In this document: positions 32,331 to 40,691 of the stretch, in pieces
How the letters are laid out: each line of letters opens with the position of its first letter
How positions within the stretch are numbered: position 1 is the first letter of the stretch
Assembly: GCA_022071955.1 (NCBI GenBank)
Contig: JAJVIM010000021.1
Location: 1 to 64,000, forward strand
DNA length: 64,000 nucleotides
Source of the DNA: Anaerolineae bacterium
GTDB lineage: Bacteria > Chloroflexota > Anaerolineae > 4572-78 > J111
Reading direction: 5' to 3'
Made by a program: the position numbers and the translations under genes
Notes under the pieces: model-generated
What the model was told of the DNA's origin: nothing
What the model saw: only the letters and a program-made list of their open reading frames with translations
Databases searched by the model: none

Positions 32331-35300
32331 CGTCCTGTGAGTGCAGATTTTTTGGGCAGCCGGATAGCAAATTCGGTCAACCGTCCTTCGTCTGACTTAA
32401 CCGAAATTGTGCCCTGGTGTTCCTGCACAATAATATCATAACTGATCGATAACCCCAGCCCGGTTCCCTGACCGCTGGGTTTGGTGGTAAAAAACGGGGT
32501 AAAAAGTTCGGCCTGCTTTGCCGCCGCAATGCCGACGCCATTATCGGCTACGGTGATCTCTATCCAATTATCCAGGTTTTTGGTAGAAATTACAATCCGG
32601 GCTTCAAAAGCGCCGTTTGTTTGGGCCTGTTTTTCCCGGGTGGCATCGTAGGCATTGTTGATTAAATTGACAAATACCCGGCTCAAGTCCTGCGGCACCG
32701 CGTGCAGCGGGGTTAGCGCGGGGTCAAGGTGGGTTTCAATCTGCACATCAAACTCAATATCTTTGGCCCGCAAACTGTGAAAACTCAGGTTGACTGCTTC
32801 CTGCAGCAGCGAATTGACATCGGTGGGCTGGCGCTGGCTGTTACCGCCCCCCCGGGAGTGGAGCAGCATGCTCTGCACAATGCTGTTGGCCCGGAAACCT
32901 TCATCGGTAATATTTCGGGCATTGAAGCGCAGCTTGTGCAAAATATCGTCAATTTCTGCCTGCATCTCCGGTTCAAAGGATAACCGGCCTAAAATTTGCT
33001 CCAAATCCTGGGCCAGTTCAATGGAGAGCTGGGCAAAACTGGTGACAAAGTTGAGCGGATTTTTGATTTCGTGGGCAATGCCGGCGGTCAACATCCCCAA
33101 CGAGGCCATTTTTTCCTGCACCACCAACTGATTCTGTGTGGCTTTTAATTCGGCCAGCGCGTTTTCTACCATCTGCCGCTGATGCTGAGCCTGTTCAAAT
33201 AATTTGGCGTTTTGAATAGCCAACGCGGCCTGATCGGCAAATGTTTCCAAAATGCGAGCGTCTTTTTCAGTGTAACTGCCTTTTTCAAAACTATCTACGG
33301 TTAATACGCCAATGGGCGTGTCATCGCGCAGCAGCGGCGCGCCCATCCAACCCCGAACGGCCAGCCCGTATGTATCGAGCGCGGGCCAATCCTCTCGCCA
33401 GCGCGGGTCGGTTTGAATATCGGCCATCACCAGCGTTTTTTTCTGCCGCAGCGGTTCAATGGTGATGTTGTTGCCGGCCACCGGCAGGCGATAGCCGATC
33501 AACCCCTGTACCTGCGCGGTGCCATCGATCAGCCGCAAGTCCGAACCATCCAGCAAAAACAGGCCGGCGCCATCAAAGCGGATAACCCGGCGCAGTTGTT
33601 CAAGTATGCCGGCCAGCACGGTATTTAATTCCACGCTGCTGTTGATAATGGTGGAAACGTGGCGCAAACTTTCGGCGATGGTGCGCTGGCGCTGGGTTTC
33701 ATCAAAAAGCTGGGCGTTTTTTATGGCGCTGGCGGCAACAGCGGCAATCGGCTCAAGCAGAGAAACATCATCCTGGCTAAAACGATCAAATTGTGTGGAA
33801 GCCAGATTCAGCACACCAATGGTTTCGCCTTTAACCCGCAGGGGGATGGTTAGCAACGAACGGAGCGCCAGCCCGGTATGTTTGTCAACGTCGGCAAAAT
33901 AATCCGGTTCGGCCAGGAGATCGGCCACAATTAACGGCTGGCCGGTCTGCATGGCCCGGCCGGTTACACCCTGGCCCGGGGCCAGCCGCCAGCCCACCAC
34001 CCGCTGGTTGCCGGGGCCGGAGGCTTGCTGGCACACCAGCTCGCCGGTTTCCGGCACGTGCAGCCAGTACGAGGTGGCTTCAACATCCAGCAGCCGGTGC
34101 ATTTCACCCAGAATATTCTGGATAACCTGGTTGAGCTCCAGGGTTGAACTGAAAATCTGGCCGGCGTGGTTGAGCAGGGCTAACTGCTGGTTGCGCTGGC
34201 GCAGCGCTTCTTCGGCCTGTTTGCGTTGAGAAATCTGGTGCAGCCGCCGGTTGGCGGTCTCGGCCTGGGTGCGGAGCAGGTGGATCCGGTCGGCCATGGC
34301 CAGCGACAGCAGCAACACCAGCAGAAAAGCGCCCACCCGCACGCTCAGCCCGGTCAGGGTATTTTCCGGCAGCAGGCTAAACTGGCTCAGCACCACCAGT
34401 GTAGCGCCCACAAAAATCCCAATCCAGCCCGCCAAAAAATAACGGGCTGGCCGGTAGCCGCGCGTCAGCACCACTGCCGCAGTGACCACACCGATAACCA
34501 CCGTGGTTACTGTTAGCACGGCCAGCGCGATGGCCGCCGGCCGATAAAATCCGGGCAAAATGGCCAGCACCAACGCGCCCCACACTAACAGCGACAGGCC
34601 GCGTAAAATTTTATCAAGGCGGGGCGCAAAGCTGGCCAACTGCAAAAATCGCACGCCAAATTGGATGCCGCCCATCAACGATAGCCCAATAAAAACCAGA
34701 ATGGCCACATTGCCCCACCAAAGCTGGTTGGGCCACAAATATTGGGCCGCCAGCCCGTCGAGCACGGCAAAATAAAAGCCCAAACTGGCCACGGCCACAA
34801 TGTAAAACAAATACATCGCCTCGCGCAGAAACAACAGCAGAACCAGGTGAAAACAGACCATAATAACGATGAAACCCAGTGAAAATCCCGACCAGAACAA
34901 CGAGGCCGCTTTGTGTTCGGCAAAGGCGGGCGGCGACCAAAGCGTCAGCGGCAGCGAGGTTGCCCCCTGATTTTCAACACGCAGGTACACGGTATAGTCA
35001 CGGTTCGGTTCAAGGGGCAAATCAAACACAAAATGATGATACTCCACCGGGCGAGTACTGCGGGGCAGCAGGTCACCGGTATGAACGACGAGCGCGGGTG
35101 TGCTGCTGCCGGCCGGCAGCAGATACAGGCGGAGCGAATCAAGCGTGGCGTCCGAAACTTCCAGCAGCCAGTTGCGGTTGGCCGGGCTGCTGTTGCGCAC
35201 AGAAAATCTGGCCCAGTGCGCCGCGCTGGTGTAACCAAACTGGGGCGTGTTGACGGTTGCGGCCACAAAAGCATCGTTGTAGGCGGGTGATGACACCTCG

Positions 35301-35476
35301 GCAAAGGTCAACTGTTTGCCGGGGTCGGCCAGCAGTTGCAGATGCTGGCCCAACTGAACCTGCCCCTGCCCGGCGGTGAGCAGTAGCAGCGGCTGATCGG
35401 CTCGCGCCGGCCAAACCAGCAGCAACAACAGGCCGATCACTGCCCAGCCAAACTGTTTTGTGGCCGCAACCATCAT
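32327..35476 (-). CDS. 7TMR-DISM receptor histidine kinase with two GAF domains
   Basis: A 1049-residue membrane kinase. A signal peptide (WAVIGLLLLLVWPARA) leads to an extracytoplasmic 7TMR-DISMED2-type beta-sandwich (about 35-180, DATLDSLRLYLLPAG, YTVYLRVENQGATSLPL), seven membrane helices (about 190-400), GAF 1 (435-590), GAF 2 (605-770), then HisKA with His802 (AGIAHEIKNPLNFV) and HATPase (NLINNAYDATREK, DNGVGIAAAKQ, GTGLGLSISYDI). The DISMED2 domain usually senses carbohydrates or other small ligands. It sits in a unit with tryptophanase upstream and the REC-kinase downstream. Confidence 0.92.
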   Translation of the reverse strand: MMVAATKQFGWAVIGLLLLLVWPARADQPLLLLTAGQGQVQLGQHLQLLADPGKQLTFAEVSSPAYNDAFVAATVNTPQFGYTSAAHWARFSVRNSSPANRNWLLEVSDATLDSLRLYLLPAGSSTPALVVHTGDLLPRSTRPVEYHHFVFDLPLEPNRDYTVYLRVENQGATSLPLTLWSPPAFAEHKAASLFWSGFSLGFIVIMVCFHLVLLLFLREAMYLFYIVAVASLGFYFAVLDGLAAQYLWPNQLWWGNVAILVFIGLSLMGGIQFGVRFLQLASFAPRLDKILRGLSLLVWGALVLAILPGFYRPAAIALAVLTVTTVVIGVVTAAVVLTRGYRPARYFLAGWIGIFVGATLVVLSQFSLLPENTLTGLSVRVGAFLLVLLLSLAMADRIHLLRTQAETANRRLHQISQRKQAEEALRQRNQQLALLNHAGQIFSSTLELNQVIQNILGEMHRLLDVEATSYWLHVPETGELVCQQASGPGNQRVVGWRLAPGQGVTGRAMQTGQPLIVADLLAEPDYFADVDKHTGLALRSLLTIPLRVKGETIGVLNLASTQFDRFSQDDVSLLEPIAAVAASAIKNAQLFDETQRQRTIAESLRHVSTIINSSVELNTVLAGILEQLRRVIRFDGAGLFLLDGSDLRLIDGTAQVQGLIGYRLPVAGNNITIEPLRQKKTLVMADIQTDPRWREDWPALDTYGLAVRGWMGAPLLRDDTPIGVLTVDSFEKGSYTEKDARILETFADQAALAIQNAKLFEQAQHQRQMVENALAELKATQNQLVVQEKMASLGMLTAGIAHEIKNPLNFVTSFAQLSIELAQDLEQILGRLSFEPEMQAEIDDILHKLRFNARNITDEGFRANSIVQSMLLHSRGGGNSQRQPTDVNSLLQEAVNLSFHSLRAKDIEFDVQIETHLDPALTPLHAVPQDLSRVFVNLINNAYDATREKQAQTNGAFEARIVISTKNLDNWIEITVADNGVGIAAAKQAELFTPFFTTKPSGQGTGLGLSISYDIIVQEHQGTISVKSDEGRLTEFAIRLPKKSALTGR

Positions 35477-35486
35477 TCTTTACCTG

Positions 35487-36890
35487 TTAACCTTCTACCA
35501 CCAGCGCGCCGGCCACCGGTTCCAGCCGGGCGGTAAAGTGACGCAGCACCGGCGGGGCTTCCACCAGCCGCACCCCCCGGATGCGGTCTTTGAGCTTGTT
35601 TACGTACAGCAGCACTTCGGCAATGTAATCGACATGGCTTTGGGTGTACACCCGCCGTGGCAGGGCCAGCCGCACCAGCTCATTGGCGGCGGGTTTTTCG
35701 CTGCCATCGGGCTGGCGGCCAAACATCACCGAGCCAATTTCCACAGAACGAATCCCGCCCTCCAAATACAGCACCAAACTCAACGCCCAGGCCGGAAACT
35801 GCTGCTGCGGAATTTGCGGCAACATGGTTTTGGCGTCAATGTAAATGGCGTGGCCGCCGGGGGGCTGCACAATGGGGATGCCGGCCCCGCTCAAAAACTC
35901 GCCCAGGTAGCTCACCGAGCGAATCCGGTAGCGCAGGTAATCCTCGTCCAGCGCCTCTTTTAGCCCCACGGCGATGGCTTCCAGATCGTACCCGGCCAGC
36001 CCGCCGTAGGTGGGAAACCCTTCTGACAGGATGAGCATGTTTTTGGCCCGCTGGGCCAGCGCGTCGTCATTAACCGCCAAAAAACCGCCGATGTTGGCCA
36101 TCCCATCTTTTTTGGCGCTCATGGTGCAGCCATCAACATAGCTGAACATTTCCTGAGCAATTTCCAGCGGCGTTTTGTGCTCGTAACCCTCTTCGCGCAC
36201 TTTGATGAACCAGCTATTTTCGGCAAAGCGGCAGGCATCCAAAAAGAGCGGTTTGCCGTATTTGTGGCAAATATCGCTCGCGGCGCGCAGGTTGGCCATG
36301 CTCACCGGCTGGCCGCCGCCCGAATTGTTGGTGACGGTCACCATCACCAGCGGTACTTTGTCGCCCTGTTCTTTGAGCAGTTGCTCCAGCGCCTCAAGGT
36401 TGATGTTGCCTTTAAAGGGACAGGGGAACTCCGGTTTGTTGCATTCGGGGCTGGGCAAATCCAGCGCCACCGCCTGCCGGTACTCCACGTTGGCCCGGGT
36501 GGTATCAAAATGGGTGTTGTTGGGCACAATATCGCCCGGCTTCAACATTGAGCCGAACAAAATGCGTTCGGCGGCCCGGCCCTGATGGGTAGGGATAACA
36601 TGCTTGAGGCCGGTGATTTCGCTCACGGCCTGCTCAAACCGGTAAAACGAGCGCGCGCCGGCGTAACTTTCGTCGCCGCGCATCATACCGGCCCACTGCT
36701 CCGACGACATCGCCCCGGTGCCGGAGTCGGTCAGCAGGTCGATGAGCACGTCTTCGGCCTTGAGCAAAAACAGGTTGTAACCGGCCGCCCGGAGCGCGAC
36801 TTCCCGCTCGGCGCGGGTGGTGCGCCGGATGGGTTCAACTGCTTTGATTCTGAAGGGTTCAATGATGGTTCTGAAATGCATAGGGTTCAC
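35487..36890 (-). CDS. tnaA: Tryptophanase (tryptophan indole-lyase)
   Basis: A 467-residue PLP beta-eliminating lyase. The PLP lysine is in MSAKKDGM. Two positions separate it from tyrosine phenol-lyase: FDTT has the Asp of tryptophanase where the phenol-lyase has Thr, and RSVEIG has Ile where the phenol-lyase has the phenol-binding Arg (MERG). Overall wording in FSYVDGCTMSAKKD and GFPTYGGLAG is between the two, so tryptophanase is likely but not proven. It would yield indole, pyruvate and ammonia. No tnaC-like leader or permease is present. GAGGTGAACC lies before the ATG; the 7TM kinase follows by 10 nt. Confidence 0.85.
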   Translation of the reverse strand: MNPMHFRTIIEPFRIKAVEPIRRTTRAEREVALRAAGYNLFLLKAEDVLIDLLTDSGTGAMSSEQWAGMMRGDESYAGARSFYRFEQAVSEITGLKHVIPTHQGRAAERILFGSMLKPGDIVPNNTHFDTTRANVEYRQAVALDLPSPECNKPEFPCPFKGNINLEALEQLLKEQGDKVPLVMVTVTNNSGGGQPVSMANLRAASDICHKYGKPLFLDACRFAENSWFIKVREEGYEHKTPLEIAQEMFSYVDGCTMSAKKDGMANIGGFLAVNDDALAQRAKNMLILSEGFPTYGGLAGYDLEAIAVGLKEALDEDYLRYRIRSVSYLGEFLSGAGIPIVQPPGGHAIYIDAKTMLPQIPQQQFPAWALSLVLYLEGGIRSVEIGSVMFGRQPDGSEKPAANELVRLALPRRVYTQSHVDYIAEVLLYVNKLKDRIRGVRLVEAPPVLRHFTARLEPVAGALVVEG

Positions 36891-36911
36891 CTCGTTGTGA
36901 AATTGAAATAG

Positions 36912-37847
36912 TTACCGTATCAAAAACCGCACAATATTTTGCCCGGTCAGTTGGGCCACCAGCGACTCGCTCAGCCCCTCGTGGTGGAGGCGGGGCAAAA
37001 TCTGGTCGGGCAGGGCCACCAGCCCCGGCCCGCCGCCAAAGTGCCGCCAGCGGCTGCTGCGGGCCATATCCAGCCCGATGGCAATGTGGCCGGCCAGCCC
37101 GGCTTTAACCATTGCCAGCAGCAGCGGCCAAACATTTTGCTCCGGCTTGCTGGTGGGGCGCACAAACGTGTCGTAGCCCAGCAACGCGCCGGCCCGGGCC
37201 AGTTCGCGGTGCAGGCCCAGATCGGGCCGTTGATCGACGTGGCAAAAATAGAGGCGAGTCAGCGGCACGCCGCGATCCTCAAAAAAGAGAGGCAACGCTT
37301 CGACATTGCGCCCGCCTTCGGTGTGAAACAGCAGGCCCGCGCCGGTTTGGCGGGCGGCTTCGGCGGCGGCTTCCATTAGCACCCGCGTCTGGCCTTCTAT
37401 TTTGTCGATAAAAGCCAGCTTGATGGCCGCCGCCAGCACGCCCTCTTTTTCCTGCACGCTGGCGGTCAGCTCGTTGATAAAGTAGCTGGCGGCCTCGTGC
37501 TCGCTGGCGCGCCACAGCCAGAAACCGGCCGGGTAGTACACCGACAGGTGAAAACCGGTGACACAGGCAACGGGCAGTTCGGCGGCCTGAGCCAGTTTGG
37601 CCAGCATGGCCGCGTCGCGGCCGCAGCCACCCGGCTGGCAATCGAGCAACAGCGTGCCCCCCGCCGAGCGAAAATCGCGCAGTTCGGCTTCGATGCGACG
37701 GGGGTCGTTCAGCTCAAAGCGATGTTTGGGCGGCACCCCCGGCGGCGGGTTGATCCAGACGTGGGCGTGGGCATCGGCCAGGGTTACGGCGCTGGCCGCC
37801 ATCGGGCCGGTAACGGTTTGGATGAGTGGTTCGGTCTGCTCGGTCAT
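36912..37847 (-). CDS. Phosphotriesterase-family metal hydrolase
   Basis: A 311-residue TIM-barrel amidohydrolase. The HxH metal motif is in ADAHAHVWI. Further ligands are probably in LLFHTEGGRN (His), YFCHVDQRPD (His) and IGLDMARSSRW (Asp). These match the phosphotriesterase/lactonase group, whose natural members are often lactonases. The bridging Lys or Glu is not certain by eye. The ATG at 37847 follows a TACAAT by 9 nt, suggesting a very short leader. It precedes tnaA by 21 nt and may share its transcript. Confidence 0.75.
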   Translation of the reverse strand: MTEQTEPLIQTVTGPMAASAVTLADAHAHVWINPPPGVPPKHRFELNDPRRIEAELRDFRSAGGTLLLDCQPGGCGRDAAMLAKLAQAAELPVACVTGFHLSVYYPAGFWLWRASEHEAASYFINELTASVQEKEGVLAAAIKLAFIDKIEGQTRVLMEAAAEAARQTGAGLLFHTEGGRNVEALPLFFEDRGVPLTRLYFCHVDQRPDLGLHRELARAGALLGYDTFVRPTSKPEQNVWPLLLAMVKAGLAGHIAIGLDMARSSRWRHFGGGPGLVALPDQILPRLHHEGLSESLVAQLTGQNIVRFLIR

Positions 37848-37932
37848 CGTGTTCCAATTGTACCACAATTTCAGGGGGTAAAGAATTTGCGTGATTTCCA
37901 CGCTTTCTGTTCTTCTTCTATTGAATTGGTGT

Positions 37933-38109
37933 GATTTGGGCGGCTTTGTGTAATGATCAAAAACATTTTGAACAGCAGCGTCATGCCCGAATGTAGTTAT
38001 CGGGCATCCATAATAGGCGGCAAACGTAGATTCCCGCTAAAAGCGTGCGGGAATGACGGCTACATTGTGTTCAACATCATCCTGACCATTACAGATTTGG
38101 GCGGCTTTG
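37933..38109. mobile_element. 145-bp MITE-like element with 16-bp direct flanking repeats
   Basis: The element spans 37949-38093. Its ends are inverted repeats: TGTAATGATCA and, from the other end, TGTAATGGTCA, extending to about 26 bp with ~20 matches. GATTTGGGCGGCTTTG occurs directly before (37933-37948) and directly after (38094-38109). The interior shares GTCATGCCCGAATGT and a GCGGGAAT hairpin with the 160-bp MITEs. No coding capacity. The rest of the 37848-38190 gap is promoter sequence. Confidence 0.7.
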
Positions 38110-38127
38110 CCGCCCCATACTACTTGT

Positions 38128-38157
38128 TTGATTCTGCCGGTATCTTTGAGGTATAAT
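38128..38157 (+). promoter_or_regulatory. Promoter of the MFS gene
   Basis: TTGATT (38128-38133), an 18-nt spacer and TATAAT (38152-38157). AGGAAA precedes the ATG at 38191. Confidence 0.6.
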
Positions 38158-38190
38158 GCCTGTCCTTAACGCTAATGCCAGGAAAAACCA

Positions 38191-39447
38191 ATGAGTCAAC
38201 TTGAAAAAACCAGTCGCCGGATTGTTTTTACGTTGCTGGCCGGGCAAAGCCTGTTTTCGGCGGCGCTGATTGTGGCCTTCACCATCGCTTCGATTATCGC
38301 CGTGGAATTAGGCCGCAGCGAAGGCTGGACCGGCGTGCCCTCAACACTCACCGTGGCCGGGGCGGCACTGATGGCCTACCCCGTGGGCAAATTGATGGAC
38401 CGGGCCGGCCGGCGGGTCGGTCTGTCGGTGGGGTACGCGCTGGGCATTGTGGCCGCCCTGATCGCCGGAGCCGCCGTCATCACCGGGTCGCTGGCGCTGT
38501 TTTTGGCCGGTATTTTTTTGCTGGGGATGACCAAAGGCGTGCTCGATCAGGGGCGCTACGCCGCCGCCGAAGCCAGCCCGGCTCGCACCCGCGCCCGGGC
38601 CATTAGTTGGGTGGTGCTGGGCGGCACCGCCGGCTCAATTCTGGGGCCGAGTTTGATTAGCAGCAGCGGTAAACTGGCCACGCAGCTTGGCTTGCCCTCG
38701 CTCAGCGGCCCGTGGTTTGTGGCCGCGCTCATTTTTGGGCTGACACTGGTACTCATTAACATTTTTCTGCGGCCCGATCCCCAACAACTTGGCCGGCAAT
38801 TCGCCGCCATCGAGCCGGAAACAGAAGCAGGTGGGTCCACCGGCGGCCGGCCCTACCGGGACATCCTGCAAGACCCCCGCATTAAACTGGCTACCGCGGC
38901 GCTCATCAGCGGCCAACTGGCAATGGTAGTGGTGATGACCATGACGCCGGTTCACATGCACCACAACCATCACGAGCTGGGGCCAATCAGTCTGGTGATT
39001 ATGGCCCACACGCTCGGCATGTTCGGCCTGAGTTTTGTGACCGGCTGGCTGGTTGACCGGCTGGGGCGTAACGCCATCATTTTGGCGGGCGGCTTTGTTT
39101 TGGCGATGGCCTGCCTGACCGCACCACTCAACGCCAGCGCCCTGTGGCTGGCCGTGTGCCTGTTTTTGCTGGGCCTGGGTTGGAATTTTTGCTTTGTGGC
39201 CGGCAGCGCTTTGCTGTCAGACGCGTTGCGCGCCTCGGAGCGGGGACGGGTGCAGGGGTTGACCGATACCATGATCAACGTGATTTCGGGCGTGGGCAGC
39301 ACCGGCGGCGGTTTGATTTTTGCCGCCTTTGGCTACCTGACCATCAGTTGGCTGAGTATACTTATCAGCCTGGCGCCGGTAGCTCTGCTCCTGCTGCTGC
39401 GAGGCACCCCCTCGCTGCAACCCGGCCCGGTCACCCTTGATGGGTGA
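38191..39447 (+). CDS. Major facilitator superfamily transporter
   Basis: A 418-residue, 12-helix MFS protein. The loop 2-3 motif appears as GKLMDRAGRRVGLSVGYALG, and the equivalent in the second half as GWLVDRLGRNAIILAGG. A histidine-rich stretch (MTPVHMHHNHHELG) at the start of the second half faces the membrane surface. Proton-driven efflux or uptake of a small molecule is expected; the substrate is unknown. The downstream small gene begins 14 nt after its stop. Confidence 0.88.
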   Translation: MSQLEKTSRRIVFTLLAGQSLFSAALIVAFTIASIIAVELGRSEGWTGVPSTLTVAGAALMAYPVGKLMDRAGRRVGLSVGYALGIVAALIAGAAVITGSLALFLAGIFLLGMTKGVLDQGRYAAAEASPARTRARAISWVVLGGTAGSILGPSLISSSGKLATQLGLPSLSGPWFVAALIFGLTLVLINIFLRPDPQQLGRQFAAIEPETEAGGSTGGRPYRDILQDPRIKLATAALISGQLAMVVVMTMTPVHMHHNHHELGPISLVIMAHTLGMFGLSFVTGWLVDRLGRNAIILAGGFVLAMACLTAPLNASALWLAVCLFLLGLGWNFCFVAGSALLSDALRASERGRVQGLTDTMINVISGVGSTGGGLIFAAFGYLTISWLSILISLAPVALLLLLRGTPSLQPGPVTLDG

Positions 39448-39461
39448 GAAAGGAGCAAACC

Positions 39462-39746
39462 GTGATTGAACTATATCGCACCGCCGGCAGCGCTGCCGGC
39501 GAAGAAATAGAAGAAGCGATCAAAGATTTGGTGCTGGCCCACCGGGTTTTTATTGTTGAGCCGGGCCAGCAGCCGGTCAGCCTGCCGCCGGGCACTTCGC
39601 TGCCAGCCCTCAAAGACGAGGGCGAAATTATTACCGGGGCCGGCGCGCTCAAAGCCCATCTGGAAACGCTGGCAAAGATCGCTTTTGAATGGCGCAAATA
39701 CCAGTCGGACTCGTGCTATATTCACGACGACGGCGGCAACTGTTGA
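39462..39746 (+). CDS. Small glutaredoxin/thioredoxin-fold-like protein
   Basis: A 94-residue protein starting at GTG 39462, chosen because AAGGAGC lies 5 nt upstream. VIELYRTAGSAAGEEIEEAI resembles the first strand and helix of a glutaredoxin, with the CxxC position replaced by TAGS. PALKDEGEIITGAGALKAHLE resembles the cis-Pro and C-terminal helices. Three cysteines near the end (CYIHDDGGNC region) could bind metal. It follows the transporter closely. The assignment is by pattern only. Confidence 0.5.
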   Translation: MIELYRTAGSAAGEEIEEAIKDLVLAHRVFIVEPGQQPVSLPPGTSLPALKDEGEIITGAGALKAHLETLAKIAFEWRKYQSDSCYIHDDGGNC

Positions 39747-39776
39747 GCGACTAGCAGGGGATACCCCCTAATGCAA

Positions 39777-39813
39777 GTGACAAAAATCACCTAATATTTG
39801 TGACATTTGTCAC
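39777..39813 (+). promoter_or_regulatory. Two CRP/FNR-type operator sites
   Basis: AGTGA-CAAAAA-TCACC (39776-39791) and TGTGA-CATTTG-TCACT (39799-39814) match the TGTGA-N6-TCACA consensus, with centres 23 bp apart. The second lies directly before an extended -10, TGTTACTAT (39834-39842), placing its centre near -42 from a start at about 39849. This is the position used by class II CRP-family activators. Confidence 0.6.
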
Positions 39814-39848
39814 TACTTATTCTTTGGCGATTGTGTTACTATGAAGGT

Positions 39849-39931
39849 GGCATTAGCTGGGGGCAACAAAAACCCCTCCTCCTCTTTTCTTCTAACTCAG
39901 AGCCCTTTTCCCAAAGGGCTCTGCTGTTTTT
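39849..39931 (+). ncRNA. Candidate small RNA with anti-SD tract
   Basis: From the predicted start to the end of a terminator is ~83 nt. The terminator has an 11-bp perfect stem (CAGAGCCCTTT 39898-39908 with 39913-39923, loop TCCC) followed by CTGTTTTT. Upstream is a single-stranded-looking CCCCTCCTCCTCTTTT (39873-39888) complementary to Shine-Dalgarno sequences. No gene follows before the opposing terminator. An ORF from ATG 39841 exists, but its start lies in the -10. Confidence 0.5.
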
Positions 39932-39937
39932 AAAGCC

Positions 39938-39966
39938 AAAAAGGAGCCGGTGCGGCTCCTTTTTTT
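39938..39966. terminator. Terminator of the DUF2085 operon
   Basis: AAAAAGGAGCCG (39938-39949) and CGGCTCCTTTTT (39953-39964), a 12-bp stem with a 3-nt loop, with U-runs on both strands. Confidence 0.85.
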
Positions 39967-39977
39967 GATTCTGCAAC

Positions 39978-40691
39978 CTATTCGGGGCGGGAAAGGTAGG
40001 CACTGGTTTCGCGCCAGGTGTCTCTAAAGCCCTCCTCCAGCGAGGGATAGGCAAACCAAACCGTACCAATGCCAAAAATGATGCCGGTGATATTGCGCAG
40101 ATACAGATTGCTGATGCGCGGCCCAAAAAATTGAAGGTAGGCCAGCCCCAGCAAAATACCGGCAAAAACCACATATATCTGCCAAAACATCAACCCCTGT
40201 TTGTGCAGCACAAACCAGAAAAAGCCTATCGCGGCGATGGCAATAAGCCAGAAGGGCCACAACGGCAGCACGGCGGTGATCTCGCTGACAAAGGCCGTGC
40301 CGCCATCGAGCGCCATCGGCAGGGCAAACAGCACGTACCACTGAATGGGCAACTGCCGGTAGCGGGCAAAATTAAACACCAGCCCGCCGGCAAACATGGT
40401 CACATAAATGCTGATACAGCGCTCGCACATGGCCACCTGCTCACCAAAAATAAAATAGGTGCGGGTGGGTAGTTGGTGGCACAACATGTTGTATACCTGA
40501 TAAATAGTATTGGCCGCGCCGGTAAAACCCGCCGCCAGCAGAATTGGGGCCAGAATCGGCAGGCCAACGTAGGTAAAAAAGAAGATGTTGGCCACGGCCA
40601 GCCAATGTTTTGCCAGTGACATCATCTGCCGGTTGAGCCAGCCGGACAGACTAGCCGTGAAGTTGGGTAAGGTGTTGGTGTGACCGCTCAT
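39978..40691 (-). CDS. DUF2085 family membrane protein
   Basis: A 237-residue protein with five to six membrane helices. The DUF2085 signature is visible: YNMLCHQLPTRTYFIFGEQVAMCERCISIY, with a Cys-His and a CxxC that may bind metal, then FARYRQLPIQWYVLFALPMALDGGTAF. Function is unknown; the conserved cysteines suggest a metal or redox role. It overlaps the alcohol dehydrogenase gene by ATGA and ends the kinase operon. Confidence 0.85.
   Translation of the reverse strand: MSGHTNTLPNFTASLSGWLNRQMMSLAKHWLAVANIFFFTYVGLPILAPILLAAGFTGAANTIYQVYNMLCHQLPTRTYFIFGEQVAMCERCISIYVTMFAGGLVFNFARYRQLPIQWYVLFALPMALDGGTAFVSEITAVLPLWPFWLIAIAAIGFFWFVLHKQGLMFWQIYVVFAGILLGLAYLQFFGPRISNLYLRNITGIIFGIGTVWFAYPSLEEGFRDTWRETSAYLSRPE

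Noticed and set aside
36891..36911. tnaC-like leader peptide control of tryptophanase
   Set aside because: Only 21 nt separate tnaA from the upstream gene; there is no room for a leader ORF with Trp codons.
39841..39933. 30-codon ORF through the small-RNA terminator
   Set aside because: Its ATG overlaps the predicted -10 (39837-39842), so it would not be on the transcript. It would become relevant only if a start further upstream were mapped.
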